The translations under genes and the position numbers were made by a program. From NCBI RefSeq assembly GCF_900176005.1, contig NZ_LT838272.1, positions 248,001-312,000 on the forward strand: a stretch of DNA of 64,000 bases. Direction: 5' to 3'. The stretch is from Thermanaeromonas toyohensis ToBE (GTDB lineage: Bacteria; Bacillota; DSM-521; Neomoorellales; Neomoorellaceae). Shown here piece by piece: positions 34,084 through 44,823 of this stretch. Within the stretch, counting starts at the first letter, position 1. Each line of letters opens with the position of its first letter. The notes beneath the pieces are model-generated. The model ran no database searches, was not told where the DNA came from, and saw only the letters and a list, made by a program, of their open reading frames with translations.

Positions 34084-34944
34084 TTGGAGCTTTCTGCTTT
34101 AGAAAAAACAAGTATCCTCATTGAAGCTTTACCTTATATCCGCGAGTTTTACGGGAAGACGGTAGTCATAAAATATGGTGGCCATGCCATGCAGAGCTGC
34201 GAACTTAAAAGGGCTGTGATGCAGGATGTGGTCCTCATGCACCTGGTGGGCATGCGGCCGGTGTTAGTGCACGGCGGGGGGCCGGAGATAACCCAGATGA
34301 TGGAAAGGTTGGGGAAAAAGCCGGAGTTTATACAAGGACAACGGGTGACTGATGCGGAAACTATGGAAATTGTAGAGATGGTCTTGGTAGGTAAGATCAA
34401 TAAAGAAATCGTGGCGGAGATAAACCGTCTGGGAGGCAGGGCTGTGGGTTTATGTGGTAAGGACGGGATGCTTATTGAAGCTGAAAAGCAGAGCGGGGAT
34501 GTGGAGCTGGGGTTTGTAGGCCAGGTACGTAGGATAAATCCGGGTATTATAGAAACCCTTATAGCAGAGGGCTATATACCTGTAGTGGCTCCTATAGGGG
34601 TAGGACCAGAGGGTGAAAGCTATAACATAAATGCTGATTATGTGGCTGGGGAACTAGCCGCTGCTCTAAAGGCCCATAAACTAGTGCTCCTTACAGACGT
34701 AGAGGGAATATTAGCCGATAAAAAGGATCCCTCTTCCCTCCTTTCGGCGGTAGAGGTAACTAGAGTACCTGAGCTCATTGAGGCAGGGATAATCTCAGGG
34801 GGTATGATCCCCAAAGTACAGTGCTGCATTCGGGCCTTGGAAGGTGGTGTGGCCCGTACCCATATCATTGATGGCCGGGTACCCCACTCTATTTTGCTGG
34901 AGATTTTCACCGACAAAGGTATCGGCACTATGGTGGTTCCTTAA
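34084..34944 (+). CDS. argB: Acetylglutamate kinase
   Basis: About 286 aa. TTG 34084 is chosen: GAGAGGAGGGG upstream and the natural N-terminus [19 protein letters not shown]; the longer reading to 33970 overlaps argJ and adds a basic non-family leader. Amino-acid kinase motifs: [30 protein letters not shown] and the C-terminal [13 protein letters not shown]. In this family an arginine-sensing site often sits near the N-terminus (helix ahead of IKYGG); feedback inhibition is likely but not readable here. Confidence 0.96.
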   Translation: MELSALEKTSILIEALPYIREFYGKTVVIKYGGHAMQSCELKRAVMQDVVLMHLVGMRPVLVHGGGPEITQMMERLGKKPEFIQGQRVTDAETMEIVEMVLVGKINKEIVAEINRLGGRAVGLCGKDGMLIEAEKQSGDVELGFVGQVRRINPGIIETLIAEGYIPVVAPIGVGPEGESYNINADYVAGELAAALKAHKLVLLTDVEGILADKKDPSSLLSAVEVTRVPELIEAGIISGGMIPKVQCCIRALEGGVARTHIIDGRVPHSILLEIFTDKGIGTMVVP

Positions 34945-34950
34945 AAGGGG

Positions 34951-34970
34951 CTAGGTGCTCCAACACCTAG
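34951..34970 (+). other. Intercistronic hairpin between argB and argD
   Basis: CTAGGTG / CACCTAG, perfect 7-bp stem, loop CTCCAA, without a T run. It may modulate mRNA processing or the relative expression of argB and argD; not a terminator. Confidence 0.5.
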
Positions 34971-35044
34971 AACGAAATGGGCGGCCAACACGTCTTGGTG
35001 GTTACTAGGGTCTAAATTATATAGGCCTAGAACGGAGGGGTTAT

Positions 35045-36241
35045 ATGACTAACGCTGAAATCATTGATCTAGGTAGCCAATATGTGATGCATACCTATAA
35101 CCGTTATCCAATAGCCCTGGTACGCGGGCAAGGAACTAAAGTTTGGGATGCGGAGGGTCGTGAGTATTTAGATTTTGTTGCCGGGCTGGCAGTTAATTCC
35201 TTAGGCCATTGCCATCCCCGGGTGGTAGAGGCCATCCGGGAGCAGGCAGGAAGAATTCTGCACTGCTCCAACCTCTATTGGATAGCCCCCCAGGTGGAGC
35301 TGGCCAGAATCTTGGTGGAGCATTCTGGGCTAGGCAAGGCTTTTTTTTGTAATAGCGGGGCCGAGGCCGTGGAGGCAGCTATAAAGCTGGCTAGGAAATA
35401 TGCCAAGGTGCATAAAGGCGAAAACTGTTTCGAGATAATTACCATGCACCGTTCTTTTCACGGCCGTACTTTAGGGGCACTAGCGGCCACCGCCCAGGAG
35501 AAATTCCACCGGGGTTTTGAGCCTTTGCCACCCGGCTTCCGGTATGTTCCCTTTAACAATTTGGAAGCTTTAAAGGAGGCTATCACCCCGGAGACTTGCG
35601 CTGTAATGCTGGAGCCGGTTCAAGGTGAAGGGGGGGTTTATCCGGCAGATAAGGAATACCTGCGGGCGGTAAGGGAATTATGCGACGAAAAGGGTATATT
35701 ACTTATCTTCGATGAGATCCAGTGTGGATTAGGCCGTACCGGCTACCTTTTCGCTTACCAGTATTATGGGGTGTACCCAGACATATTAACCTTAGCCAAG
35801 GCCCTGGCCGGGGGTGTTCCCATCGGTGCCATGCTGGCTAAGGAGGAGGTAGCCCAAGCCTTTAGCCCAGGAGACCACGCTTCTACCTTCGGAGGCAACC
35901 CCTTGGCCGCTGCTTGTGGGGTAGCAGCCTTCCGTACTCTACTTGAGGAGGGGTTAGTGGAGAACGCTAGGAAACAGGGGGCGTATTTAATAGAGCGCTT
36001 GCGCGCCCTGGCTACTGAATTTCCTAAAGTGTTGGATGTGCGCGGGCGAGGCCTTCTGGTGGGCCTGGAAATTGACGGCCCAGCTGATGAAATAGCTCTA
36101 GCTTGTCTTAAGGAGGGCCTTCTTATTAATGCTGTCCACGGCCGGATCTTGCGTTTTCTGCCCCCGCTTTCCGTAAAACAAGAAGAGATCGATAAAGCCC
36201 TGGAGATCCTCCGGAAAGCCCTAAAGGAATGCTTAGGGTAA
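35045..36241 (+). CDS. argD: Acetylornithine aminotransferase
   Basis: 398 aa class III PLP transaminase converting acetylglutamate semialdehyde to acetylornithine (may also serve lysine synthesis). Signatures: FCNSGAEAVEAAIKLARKYA, EPVQGEGGVYPADKEYL, LIFDEIQCGLGRTG (Asp that binds the pyridine N) and LAKALAGGVPIGAM with the PLP Lys; HASTFGGNPLAAA closes the phosphate site. ATG with GGAGGGG upstream. 100 bp after argB. Confidence 0.97.
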   Translation: MTNAEIIDLGSQYVMHTYNRYPIALVRGQGTKVWDAEGREYLDFVAGLAVNSLGHCHPRVVEAIREQAGRILHCSNLYWIAPQVELARILVEHSGLGKAFFCNSGAEAVEAAIKLARKYAKVHKGENCFEIITMHRSFHGRTLGALAATAQEKFHRGFEPLPPGFRYVPFNNLEALKEAITPETCAVMLEPVQGEGGVYPADKEYLRAVRELCDEKGILLIFDEIQCGLGRTGYLFAYQYYGVYPDILTLAKALAGGVPIGAMLAKEEVAQAFSPGDHASTFGGNPLAAACGVAAFRTLLEEGLVENARKQGAYLIERLRALATEFPKVLDVRGRGLLVGLEIDGPADEIALACLKEGLLINAVHGRILRFLPPLSVKQEEIDKALEILRKALKECLG

Positions 36242-36387
36242 ATTCTTCTGGGAAAGCTAGCCTTTTGCGAACAAAGGCCAAGGCTTTGGGCGTGATTTGA
36301 TAAAGAAGGCTTAAGCTTTTTTCCCTTGCTTGATCTGGAAGGGAAAAGTAAAATAGATTAAAAATGTAAGGAAAGGAGAGTAACAGG

Positions 36388-37329
36388 TTGAAGGAACAGG
36401 CCCCCTCCCTTAAAGGTCGCGATTTCATTTGCTTAAAGCATTTTACCACCCAAGAGATCTATTACCTCCTAGATTTAGCTATTGATCTTAAACTTAAGCA
36501 GAAGCGCCGGGAACCCCATCCTTTACTAGCGGGGAAAACCCTGGCCATGATTTTTACGAAACCTTCCACCCGCACCCGGGTTTCCTTTGAAGTAGCTATG
36601 TACCAGCTCGGCGGGCAGGCCCTTTACCTTAGCAAGAATGAACTGCAGCTGGGCCGGGGAGAGACCATCGCTGACACTGCCCGGGTCCTTTCCCGCTATG
36701 TAGATGGTATTTTAATCCGCACTTATGCCCATGAGGAAGTGGAAGAGCTAGCCCGGTACGCTACAGTACCGGTCATAAATGGATTAACCGATTTCCTCCA
36801 CCCTACCCAGGTCCTGGCTGACCTTTTGACCATCCGCGAATGGAAGGGGAAGCTTAGAGGCCTTAACCTGACCTATATCGGGGATGGGAACAACGTAGCC
36901 CATTCCCTTATGTACGGCGGTGCCCGGGTGGGCTTAAATATTACCATCGCCTGCCCCGCGGGATATGAGCCGCTACCCCAGGTGGTAGAAGAGGCCAGAC
37001 GCATAGCTGCTAATAACGGGAGCCATATTACGGTGACCAACGACCCTAAGGAAGCTGCTGTTGGAGCAGACATCTTGTATACCGATGTGTGGGCCAGCAT
37101 GGGACAGGAAGCAGAGGCAGAGAAGCGCCGGCAGGCCTTTAAAGGGTTCCAACTCAACAGTGATCTCCTTAAGATCGCTCGACCGGACGCCATGGTTTTG
37201 CATTGCCTCCCTGCCCACCGGGGGGAAGAGATAACAGATGAAGTAATCGATGGGCCCCAATCTGCGGTTTGGGATGAGGCAGAAAACAGGTTACATGCCC
37301 ATAAGGCGATTCTGGCTGCTTTGCTTTAG
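36388..37329 (+). CDS. argF: Ornithine carbamoyltransferase
   Basis: 313 aa; forms citrulline from ornithine and carbamoyl phosphate. STRTR carbamoyl-phosphate loop at about residue 60, FLHPTQVLAD and HCLPAHRGEEI (about 271) ornithine-site motifs. TTG start behind AAAGGAGAG. Order argF after argD is standard for this operon. Confidence 0.97.
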   Translation: MKEQAPSLKGRDFICLKHFTTQEIYYLLDLAIDLKLKQKRREPHPLLAGKTLAMIFTKPSTRTRVSFEVAMYQLGGQALYLSKNELQLGRGETIADTARVLSRYVDGILIRTYAHEEVEELARYATVPVINGLTDFLHPTQVLADLLTIREWKGKLRGLNLTYIGDGNNVAHSLMYGGARVGLNITIACPAGYEPLPQVVEEARRIAANNGSHITVTNDPKEAAVGADILYTDVWASMGQEAEAEKRRQAFKGFQLNSDLLKIARPDAMVLHCLPAHRGEEITDEVIDGPQSAVWDEAENRLHAHKAILAALL

Positions 37330-37397
37330 TTTAGCTACAAGCATTTCCAGTTGGTGGCTTTCTTTTTAAGTCTTTTATTTAAGGAGGCTTTTTGTTC

Positions 37398-38627
37398 ATG
37401 CCTGAGAAGGTAGTGCTGGCTTATTCCGGCGGTTTGGATACTTCTATAATAATTCCTTGGCTCAAAGAGACTTATGGGTATGAGGTTATCGCGGTGACTG
37501 TAGATTTAGGTCAGGGCGAGGAACTGGCTCCCCTGGAAGAAAAGGCCTTAAAAAGCGGGGCCAGCAAGATATATATCCTAGATAAAAAACGGGAATTTGT
37601 GGAAGATTTTATCTGGCCCACCCTTAAGGCAGGAGCCATTTATGAGGGTAAATACCTGCTGGGAACCTCCTTCGCCCGGCCCCTTATTGCCAAGTGCCTG
37701 GTGGAGATCGCGGAAAAGGAAGGGGCCACCGCTGTGGCCCACGGGGCTACGGGAAAGGGTAATGATCAGGTGCGCTTCGAACTTAGCGTTAAGGCCTTAA
37801 ATCCGGAGCTTAAGGTCATTGCACCCTGGCGCTTATGGTCCATCCGCTCCCGGGAAGAGGCCATTGACTATGCAGCAGCGCGGGGGATACCGGTGCCGGT
37901 AGGGAAGGATCGGCCCTACAGTATGGACCGGAATCTCTGGCATTTAAGCCATGAAGGGGCCGACCTGGAAGACCCCTGGAACGAGCCTAAAGAAGATCTC
38001 TATCAAATCATTACCCCGCCGGAGAAGGCGCCAGACAAGCCCACCTATATTACCCTCGATTTTGAGAAGGGAGTACCAGTAGCTGTGGATGGAGAGCGCC
38101 TAGATCCTGTGGCCCTGGTGGAAAGGGTAAATGAGGTGGCGGCAGCCAACGGGGTAGGTATTGTAGATATGGTCGAAAACCGGCTGGTGGGTTTAAAATC
38201 CCGGGGGGTTTATGAGTGCCCGGGAGGGACGGTGCTGTATATAGCCCACCGAGAGCTGGAACATCTCACCCTTGATCGCCAGACCATGCATTTTAAAGAA
38301 ATAGTGTCCTCAAAGTATGCCGAACTGGTCTATGACGGCAATTGGTATTCGCCCTTGAAGAAGGCCCTGGACGCCTTTGTAGACAGTACCCAGGAGACAG
38401 TCACCGGCACTGTCCGGCTAAAGCTCTATAAAGGAAATTGTACTCCTGCTGGTGTGCGCTCGCCCTACTCCCTGTACAGTGAAGAGCTGGTTACTTTCGG
38501 TGCCGGCAGAGATTATGACCATAAGGATGCTACGGGCTTTATTAACCTCTTCGGCTTGCCTTTAAAGGTGCGCGCCCAGATGGAAATAAGGACAGGTTTA
38601 AGGGGGAAGAGGGATCAGTGGGAATGA
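37398..38627 (+). CDS. argG: Argininosuccinate synthase
   Basis: 409 aa. ATG 37398 (AAGGAGG 10 bases upstream) gives [20 protein letters not shown], the N-type ATP-pyrophosphatase loop [21 protein letters not shown] and [14 protein letters not shown] are further signatures. Condenses citrulline with aspartate using ATP. Ends 10 bp inside argH. Confidence 0.98.
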   Translation: MPEKVVLAYSGGLDTSIIIPWLKETYGYEVIAVTVDLGQGEELAPLEEKALKSGASKIYILDKKREFVEDFIWPTLKAGAIYEGKYLLGTSFARPLIAKCLVEIAEKEGATAVAHGATGKGNDQVRFELSVKALNPELKVIAPWRLWSIRSREEAIDYAAARGIPVPVGKDRPYSMDRNLWHLSHEGADLEDPWNEPKEDLYQIITPPEKAPDKPTYITLDFEKGVPVAVDGERLDPVALVERVNEVAAANGVGIVDMVENRLVGLKSRGVYECPGGTVLYIAHRELEHLTLDRQTMHFKEIVSSKYAELVYDGNWYSPLKKALDAFVDSTQETVTGTVRLKLYKGNCTPAGVRSPYSLYSEELVTFGAGRDYDHKDATGFINLFGLPLKVRAQMEIRTGLRGKRDQWE

Positions 38628-40015
38628 AACTATGGGGTGGGCGTTTCCGTAAAGATACGGCTAAAATAGTGGAGGAATTTCATTCCTCCCTTTCTTTTGA
38701 TCACCGGCTTTACCGTCAGGATATCCAGGGCTCCATAGCCCATGCCCGCATGCTGGCTGCTGTGGGCCTTCTTACCGTGGATGAGGCTCAAGAGATCATA
38801 GAGGGCCTTAAGGGGATTTTAAAGGATATCGAAGCTGGCCGGCTTTCCTTCGAAGGTGCCGAGGATATTCATACCTACATTGAAAAAGTCTTGACGCAGA
38901 GGATAGGGGAAGCGGGGAAAAAATTACATACCGCCCGTAGCCGTAACGATCAGGTAGCCTTGGACCTGCGCCTTTTCCTTAAGGAGGAAATCCCGGAAAT
39001 CTCTTACCTCTTGCACCGGCTACAAGAGGTACTGGTTAATCTTGCCCAAGAACACCTTAACACTATCATGCCCGGGTATACCCACTTACAGAGGGCGCAG
39101 CCTGTAACCTTGGCTCACCATTTCCTGGCCTACTTTGAGATGCTAGAGAGGGACCAGGGCAGGCTAATGGACTGCTTGAAGCGCCTGGATGTTTCGCCTT
39201 TAGGCTCCGGTGCCCTAGCCGGAACTACCTTACCCATAGATCGGGAAATGGTGGCCCGGGAGCTAGGCTTTAAAGAGATCGCAGCCAACTCTTTAGATGC
39301 TGTGGGAGACCGGGATTTCGCTATAGAGTTCCTGGCTGCGGCTAGTCTCCTTATGATGCATTTGAGCCGCTTGGCCGAAGAAATCATCCTCTGGTCCACC
39401 GAAGAATTTGGGTTTTTAGAGCTGGATGATGCCTACACCACCGGTTCCAGTATGATGCCCCAGAAGAAGAATCCAGATGTAGCAGAACTTGTGCGGGGTA
39501 AAACCGGTCGGGTATACGGGCACCTGGTGGGGCTTTTAACAGTGCTTAAAGGATTGCCCTTAGCCTATAACAAAGATTTACAGGAAGATAAGGAAGGCGT
39601 ATTCGATACAGTGGATACTTTGAAGGGTTGCCTGGCTGCCTTGACTCCTCTCCTGGCCACGGCTAAATTTAAAACCCAACGGATGCGGGCGGCGGCGGAG
39701 GGCGGCTTCAGCAACGCTACCGATGTGGCAGAATACTTGGTGCGTAAAGGAGTCCCCTTCCGCGAGGCCCATTCTATAGTGGGGGCGCTGGTCCTTCGAT
39801 GTCTTGAGCGGGGCTGCCGCTTGCAGGATCTGAGCTTGGAAGAGTTTAAAGCCTTTTCCCCCCTTTTTAGTGAAGATATTTATGAGCAGCTCTCGGTAGA
39901 GGCCTGCCTTGCCCGGCGAAATCTACCGGGTGGTCCGGCACCCCAGGCTGTAAAGAAAGCCCTGGAGCGGGCCCAGGGTTTGCTCGCCCAGCGAGCTGGC
40001 TTTTTTAAGCTATAG
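38618..40015 (+). CDS. argH: Argininosuccinate lyase
   Basis: 465 aa; splits argininosuccinate into arginine and fumarate. Fumarase/aspartase-superfamily blocks: [35 protein letters not shown] and the catalytic-serine loop [22 protein letters not shown] 38618 overlaps the end of argG; ATG 38624 is an alternative. Last arg gene, only 19 bp before the dehydratase subunit. Confidence 0.98.
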   Translation: MGMKLWGGRFRKDTAKIVEEFHSSLSFDHRLYRQDIQGSIAHARMLAAVGLLTVDEAQEIIEGLKGILKDIEAGRLSFEGAEDIHTYIEKVLTQRIGEAGKKLHTARSRNDQVALDLRLFLKEEIPEISYLLHRLQEVLVNLAQEHLNTIMPGYTHLQRAQPVTLAHHFLAYFEMLERDQGRLMDCLKRLDVSPLGSGALAGTTLPIDREMVARELGFKEIAANSLDAVGDRDFAIEFLAAASLLMMHLSRLAEEIILWSTEEFGFLELDDAYTTGSSMMPQKKNPDVAELVRGKTGRVYGHLVGLLTVLKGLPLAYNKDLQEDKEGVFDTVDTLKGCLAALTPLLATAKFKTQRMRAAAEGGFSNATDVAEYLVRKGVPFREAHSIVGALVLRCLERGCRLQDLSLEEFKAFSPLFSEDIYEQLSVEACLARRNLPGGPAPQAVKKALERAQGLLAQRAGFFKL

Positions 40016-40034
40016 AAAGGGTTGGCGGATAGAA

Positions 40035-41090
40035 ATGAAACCGGGACAGGAAAATAATAAGCAAGAGAATTTGCTAGGCTGGTTTTGCAGCTATACCCCG
40101 GTAGAGATTATCCGGGCCCTGGGGTTTAAGCCCTACCGTATCTTACCCCCTTTGGGTAGGGCTCCGCAGGCTGATGGTTTTTTTGTGGGTAACCTCTGCC
40201 CTTATGTAAAAGTTTGTCTTGAGAGCGCCCTGGCTGGCAGGTTACCGGGTCTTTTAGGGGTGCTTCTGGTCCCTTCCTGCAATGCCATGATCCATTTAAG
40301 TAACCTGTGGCGAGACTTAAAACTTCCTGGGCCGGTTTGGATACTAGATGTACCCCGGAGCTATAATTCTTTAGCTGTAGAGTATTTCAGCCGGCGGCTA
40401 AAGGAAGTTGCTTATGAGGTAGCCGCTTTTTACGGTCGGCACCTCCGGGAAGAGGATTTATGGGAAACTATTGAGGAAGAAAGGCGGCACAAAGAGCTTT
40501 TTAAGATGTTGCTTGAAGAAAGGGCAGCGGGGAGGATATTCTTAAGGGGTACACAAGTTCTAAATCTTTTAGAAGATGGGCTAAAAGGAGGAGAAATTTC
40601 GTTCGATAAGGGGAAAATGGCTGCTGTACCGGTGGGCAGGCCCCGGTTATTATTGATAGGGAGCCTTTTGCCTGCGCCTCTCCTGGAGATAATAGAGCAG
40701 GCAGGGGCCATAAGTAGTTTAGAGGACGCGTGTACCGGATGGCGCTTCCTACCTGGAGAGGCACCGCGGGTCACTTCTCCTTATACCTATTTGGCCCATT
40801 TGTATTTAAGCAAGCCGCCCTGCCCGCGGATGGTGGCTGATAAGGGTCGAAGGCGGAAATACTTACAAGACTTACTTTCCCGTTACCGGATCGACGGGGC
40901 CATATATCACGTTATGAAATTCTGCGATGCCGGGCTTATGGACTGGGTTTTGGTTAAGGAAGAACTGGAGATGAGAGGCATACCGGTGCTACGGGTGGAA
41001 GGAGATTATACTGGCGGAAGCCGCGGTCAATGGAGTACCCGCGTGGAAGCCTTTCTGGAAAGATTAAGAAGGCAGGTGGATAAAGATTGA
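40035..41090 (+). CDS. 2-hydroxyacyl-CoA dehydratase family protein, subunit with Cys set (HgdB-like)
   Basis: 351 aa. Family landmarks: FCSYTPVEIIRALGFKPYRI with Cys18, NLCPYVKVC (C55, C61), VLLVPSCNAM (C82), later DACTGW and KFCDAGLMDW. Such subunits hold a [4Fe-4S] cluster and receive an electron from an ATP-driven activase to dehydrate 2-hydroxyacyl-CoA via ketyl radicals. ATG start; ribosome site weak (AAAGGGTTGGCGGATAG). Overlaps its partner by 4 bp. Substrate unknown; aryllactyl-CoA would fit the neighbours, while double-cubane reductases are an alternative, as are BcrB/C-type benzoyl-CoA reductase chains. Confidence 0.82.
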   Translation: MKPGQENNKQENLLGWFCSYTPVEIIRALGFKPYRILPPLGRAPQADGFFVGNLCPYVKVCLESALAGRLPGLLGVLLVPSCNAMIHLSNLWRDLKLPGPVWILDVPRSYNSLAVEYFSRRLKEVAYEVAAFYGRHLREEDLWETIEEERRHKELFKMLLEERAAGRIFLRGTQVLNLLEDGLKGGEISFDKGKMAAVPVGRPRLLLIGSLLPAPLLEIIEQAGAISSLEDACTGWRFLPGEAPRVTSPYTYLAHLYLSKPPCPRMVADKGRRRKYLQDLLSRYRIDGAIYHVMKFCDAGLMDWVLVKEELEMRGIPVLRVEGDYTGGSRGQWSTRVEAFLERLRRQVDKD

Positions 41091-42370
41091 AAGAATTATA
41101 TAAAAGTTTGCGCTCGGCCCTGGCCGTACCCCTGCGGCGTAGGGCTTTTTCTCCTTGGGTAATCAATTTGGTAAAACGTCTTGTAGCGATCTCTCCCCAC
41201 GCCTTTCCCTGGCGGGCTACCCATCTTATGGTCCTTAAAGCTTTAGATCAGGTTGCGGCAGCTTACCTTCGAAAGCGACCCGTAGTATGGCATAATGTCT
41301 TTTTTCCTACCGAAATCCTCTACGGCTTAAAGGTTATTCCTTTTGCGCCAGAAGCAGCCTCTGCCTTGGCTGTGGGTTTAGGCTTAGCTTCCGAAGCCTT
41401 CCAGGTGGGGAGTACCCATTGGGTGGGTACCGATATTTGTTCCTTCCATAGGCTGGCTATAGGCCTTGACCTGGCAGGTTATTTTCCGGCCCCCGATGCT
41501 GTAGTATGTACTTCCCACCTCTGCGATATAGCTCCCCACTCCCTGGCCTGGAGCTCAGCCCGGCATGGTAAGCCTTTTTATCTTCTTGATGTTCCCTTGA
41601 GGAAAGGCCCAGGGGAAGCCAGTTTTATAGCCCGGCAATTGAAGTGTATCTTTTTTTCCCTGGCCCGGGACCTGGGGGTGTCTCCTGATATAGAGGCTTT
41701 GGTGAAGGCCATGGAGAAGTCTAATGAGGCAAGAAGACTCCTTCTTAAGGTTAAAGAGATCCGCCGAGAGCCGCCGGCTGTTATTCGAGGAGAAGAAGCC
41801 CATGGTTTCTTGTATCTTATGTTAACTAGTTGGGGGGCGAGTCTCGCTAAAGAAGTATATCAGGAATGGTTAGAGGAGCTTAAAGCCCGGCGGCAGGAAA
41901 GGAGATGGGCTATTCCCCAAGAGAGATTTCGCCTTCTGTGGCTCCATTTAAGGCCTTACTATCCCACAGAAATTTTTAAGATTCTTGAGGAGGAAGGTGG
42001 AGCTGTAGTCGTTTTTGAAGAAATGCATCATGTTTACTGGGAAGAGCTGGACACTAGACGTCCCTTTTATAGCCTAGCCCTTAAAGTATTGGGGCATCAA
42101 GGCTTAGGTTTTCTGGACAGGCGTATTAAGGTGATTTTAGATATGGTGCGAGAATTTAAAGCCCAAGGGGTGATCCATTTTGCCCACTGGGGATGCCGTC
42201 AAAGTACAGCAGGGATACGCGTATTACAGGAGGCTCTCCGGCGAGAAGGAGTAGCCTTCCTTAACCTTGATGGAGATTGTGTAGACCGAGAAAAGTATGC
42301 TGGGGGTAGCGTACGTACCCGGTTAGAGGCTTTTTTAGAACTTTTGGCTACTGGGAAGGTTTTACATTAG
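41087..42370 (+). CDS. 2-hydroxyacyl-CoA dehydratase family protein, second subunit
   Basis: 427 aa, COG1775-like. The first landmark is altered: FFPTEILYGLKVIPFAPEAA lacks the Cys normally ahead of P-x-E-I. Cysteines remain at TDICSFHRL, VVCTSHLCDIAP, HWGCRQSTAG and DGDCVDRE. The TTG start overlaps the previous stop (ATTGA), so the two make a heterodimer. It probably binds the second cluster or only the substrate. Pair plus adjacent activase form a complete component D/A set. Confidence 0.78.
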   Translation: MKELYKSLRSALAVPLRRRAFSPWVINLVKRLVAISPHAFPWRATHLMVLKALDQVAAAYLRKRPVVWHNVFFPTEILYGLKVIPFAPEAASALAVGLGLASEAFQVGSTHWVGTDICSFHRLAIGLDLAGYFPAPDAVVCTSHLCDIAPHSLAWSSARHGKPFYLLDVPLRKGPGEASFIARQLKCIFFSLARDLGVSPDIEALVKAMEKSNEARRLLLKVKEIRREPPAVIRGEEAHGFLYLMLTSWGASLAKEVYQEWLEELKARRQERRWAIPQERFRLLWLHLRPYYPTEIFKILEEEGGAVVVFEEMHHVYWEELDTRRPFYSLALKVLGHQGLGFLDRRIKVILDMVREFKAQGVIHFAHWGCRQSTAGIRVLQEALRREGVAFLNLDGDCVDREKYAGGSVRTRLEAFLELLATGKVLH

Positions 42371-42391
42371 AACAGAGGAGGCGAGAAGACT

Positions 42392-43165
42392 GTGGTAATT
42401 ACGGCAGGATTGGATCTAGGCTCCTTATCCACTAAAGCAGCTATTGTCGCTGGAGGAGAATTATTATCTTTTTGTATACTACCTACCGGCCGAGGTGGGC
42501 CAAGGGTAGCGGAAAGGGCTCTGGAGGAAGCCTTAAGCCGAGCTGGCGTTAGGCGGCAGGATTTGAGAGGTATTGTGGCCACAGGTTACGGAAGGATAAG
42601 TGTACCCTTCGCCGACCGCCGGGTTACAGAGATAACCTGTCATGCCCGCGGAGCCTGGCACCTGTTCCCTGAGGTGGCTACGGTTATCGATATAGGAGGG
42701 CAAGACAGCAAAGTTATCCGGGTAGGCCCTGGGGGAAAGGTTTTAGATTTTGAGATGAATGAAAAGTGCGCGGCAGGAACCGGCCGGTTTTTAGAGGTTA
42801 TGGCCCGGGCCCTGGAAGTTGATTTAGAGAAAATGGGGGAGCTAGCTTTAAAGGCCCGCCAGGCAGCCCCGATAAGCAGTACTTGTACTGTTTTTGCAGA
42901 ATCGGAAGTGGTATCCCTCTTGGCAGAGGGAAGGCCTTTGGAAGAGATCCTTAAAGGATTGCATTATGCCGTAGCAGAGAGGGTAGCGGCCATGGCCCAG
43001 CGGCTGGGTTGGGAGAATCCTGTGGTCATGAGCGGGGGGGTAGCTAAAAATAGGGGGGTAGTAAAGAGCCTGGAAGAGAAATTAGGTGCTTATTTTTATA
43101 TACCGTCAGAACCTCAGATACTAGGAGCTTTAGGAGCGGCTTTACTGGCAGCCGAAGAAAACTAG
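42392..43165 (+). CDS. Acyl-CoA dehydratase activase (BadF/BadG/BcrA/BcrD ATPase)
   Basis: 257 aa, one ASKHA fold. LDLGSLSTKAAIV phosphate loop, IDIGGQDSKVI, then EKCAAGTGRFLEVMARALE with the bridging Cys and STCTVFAESEVVSLLAEG with the second Cys, which in the homodimer clasp one [4Fe-4S]. ATP hydrolysis drives electron transfer to the dehydratase pair upstream. GTG start behind AGAGGAGGCGAGAAG. Confidence 0.93.
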   Translation: MVITAGLDLGSLSTKAAIVAGGELLSFCILPTGRGGPRVAERALEEALSRAGVRRQDLRGIVATGYGRISVPFADRRVTEITCHARGAWHLFPEVATVIDIGGQDSKVIRVGPGGKVLDFEMNEKCAAGTGRFLEVMARALEVDLEKMGELALKARQAAPISSTCTVFAESEVVSLLAEGRPLEEILKGLHYAVAERVAAMAQRLGWENPVVMSGGVAKNRGVVKSLEEKLGAYFYIPSEPQILGALGAALLAAEEN

Positions 43166-43258
43166 AAGCTATAGGAAAACTAAAAGCTTTAGCAGGATTT
43201 CCTTAAAATTTGTGGAATATGTTTGCGTATCATTTTAAGGACGGGAGGACGGTAGTCA

Positions 43259-44776
43259 ATGAAAATTTTTATTTTACTCCTCTACTTTATCGTAATGCTA
43301 GCCATCGGCCTGGCGAGCCATCGGCGCTCGCGGGATGTCGGTGGCTTTTTCTTGGGCCACCGTAGCATAGGACCTTGGATCTCCGCTTTCGCCTATGGCA
43401 CCACCTATTTTTCTGCTGTTATTTTTATAGGGTATGCAGGTAAAGTGGGTTGGGGGTTTGGCCTATCTAGCCTATGGATCGCCTTGGGCAACGCCTTGAT
43501 TGGTAGCTTCCTGGCCTGGAAGTTCCTGGCTAGGCCCACACGGGTTATGACGGCGCGGCTTAATGCCTTGACTTTACCGGAGTTCCTAGCCGCCCGTTAT
43601 GATAGCCCTGCCTTAAAGACAGCATCCGCTTTGCTTATCTTTATATTTTTAGTTCCCTATTCTGCCTCTGTGTACTTGGGGTTGAGTTATCTTTTTGAAC
43701 AGGTTTTCCACTTGGATTTTAACTTGGCCTTGATGCTTATGGCTGGCCTTACGGCTATATACCTGGTTTTGGGCGGTTACATAGCTGTAACTTGGACCGA
43801 CTTCATCCAGGGCCTAGTGATGTTAGGTGGGGTATCCCTACTCGTTTACTATGTAGTTACTGCCCCTCCTATAGGAGGCCTTGTCCAGGGGATAAAAGCT
43901 TTAAAAGATATCCACCCGCAATTGGTTTCTCCCCTAGGGCCTAATTGGGTGAGCCTGCTTTCCCTGGTTGTTTTAACGAGCTTAGGGCCCTGGGGACTAC
44001 CCCAGATGCTCCAGAAATTTTATGCTATAAAGGATGAAAAAGCCATCCGGCCTGCTACTATAGTATCTACCCTTTTTGCCCTGATAATCGCTGGAGGGGC
44101 CTATTTCACAGGCTCTTTTGGACGTCTATTTTTCAATAACCAGATGCCTTTACTAAACGGCAGACCTAATCCCGATCTTATCATGCCTCTAATTATTGAG
44201 CGCTTTTTACCCCCTGGCATCGGGATAGTGATATTGTTGTTAGTCCTAGCAGCTTCCATGTCTACTTTGTCTTCCCTGGTTTTGGTGAGCAGTTCGGCGG
44301 TGGCTATAGATCTTCTACAGGGAGCTTGGCCTAAGATTTCTAAACGGACAGTGCTTTTGTGCTTGCGCTTTTTTTGCGTTTTGTTTATAGTTCTCTCGGT
44401 ATATATCGCTTTAAAGCCTACTATTATACTGGTCCTCATGTCCCTTTCCTGGGGTACGGTGGCCGGTGGGTTCCTAGCTCCTTACCTTTACGGCCTGTAT
44501 TGGCGCAGGACTACTAAAGCTGGAGCTTGGGCTGGGTTTATCACCGGGGTGGCCCTTTCCTTAGGCTTATCCTTCTATTACCGGTTAGACAGTACTATAA
44601 TTCCTACTATTGGGTCCCTGGCCATGCTCCTTCCCTTGGCCGTGGTACCTGTGGTGAGCTTGTTCACCCCTGCTTTCTCTCCTGAACACCTAAAACATGT
44701 GTTCGGCGAGGAATCTCCTGGATTGTTAAGGGATTTACGGGGTTGGACGCGAGAAACCGAACGAGTCACTGGATAA
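43259..44776 (+). CDS. Sodium:solute symporter (SSS family)
   Basis: 505 aa, about 13 transmembrane segments. SSS features: FFLGHRSIGPWISAFAYGTTYFSAVIFIGY, then LPEFLAARYDS and YLVLGGYIAVTWTDFIQGLVM (both sections shown in part). Sodium-coupled uptake of an organic solute; among relatives are proline and monocarboxylate carriers. Lies between the activase and a CoA ligase, so it probably imports the acid that this module activates. ATG behind GGACGGGAGGACGG. Confidence 0.87.
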   Translation: MKIFILLLYFIVMLAIGLASHRRSRDVGGFFLGHRSIGPWISAFAYGTTYFSAVIFIGYAGKVGWGFGLSSLWIALGNALIGSFLAWKFLARPTRVMTARLNALTLPEFLAARYDSPALKTASALLIFIFLVPYSASVYLGLSYLFEQVFHLDFNLALMLMAGLTAIYLVLGGYIAVTWTDFIQGLVMLGGVSLLVYYVVTAPPIGGLVQGIKALKDIHPQLVSPLGPNWVSLLSLVVLTSLGPWGLPQMLQKFYAIKDEKAIRPATIVSTLFALIIAGGAYFTGSFGRLFFNNQMPLLNGRPNPDLIMPLIIERFLPPGIGIVILLLVLAASMSTLSSLVLVSSSAVAIDLLQGAWPKISKRTVLLCLRFFCVLFIVLSVYIALKPTIILVLMSLSWGTVAGGFLAPYLYGLYWRRTTKAGAWAGFITGVALSLGLSFYYRLDSTIIPTIGSLAMLLPLAVVPVVSLFTPAFSPEHLKHVFGEESPGLLRDLRGWTRETERVTG

Positions 44777-44823
44777 AAGTTTGCTGGAGGTTGTAGTCTA
44801 GGATGGAAAAACAAGGAGACTGT

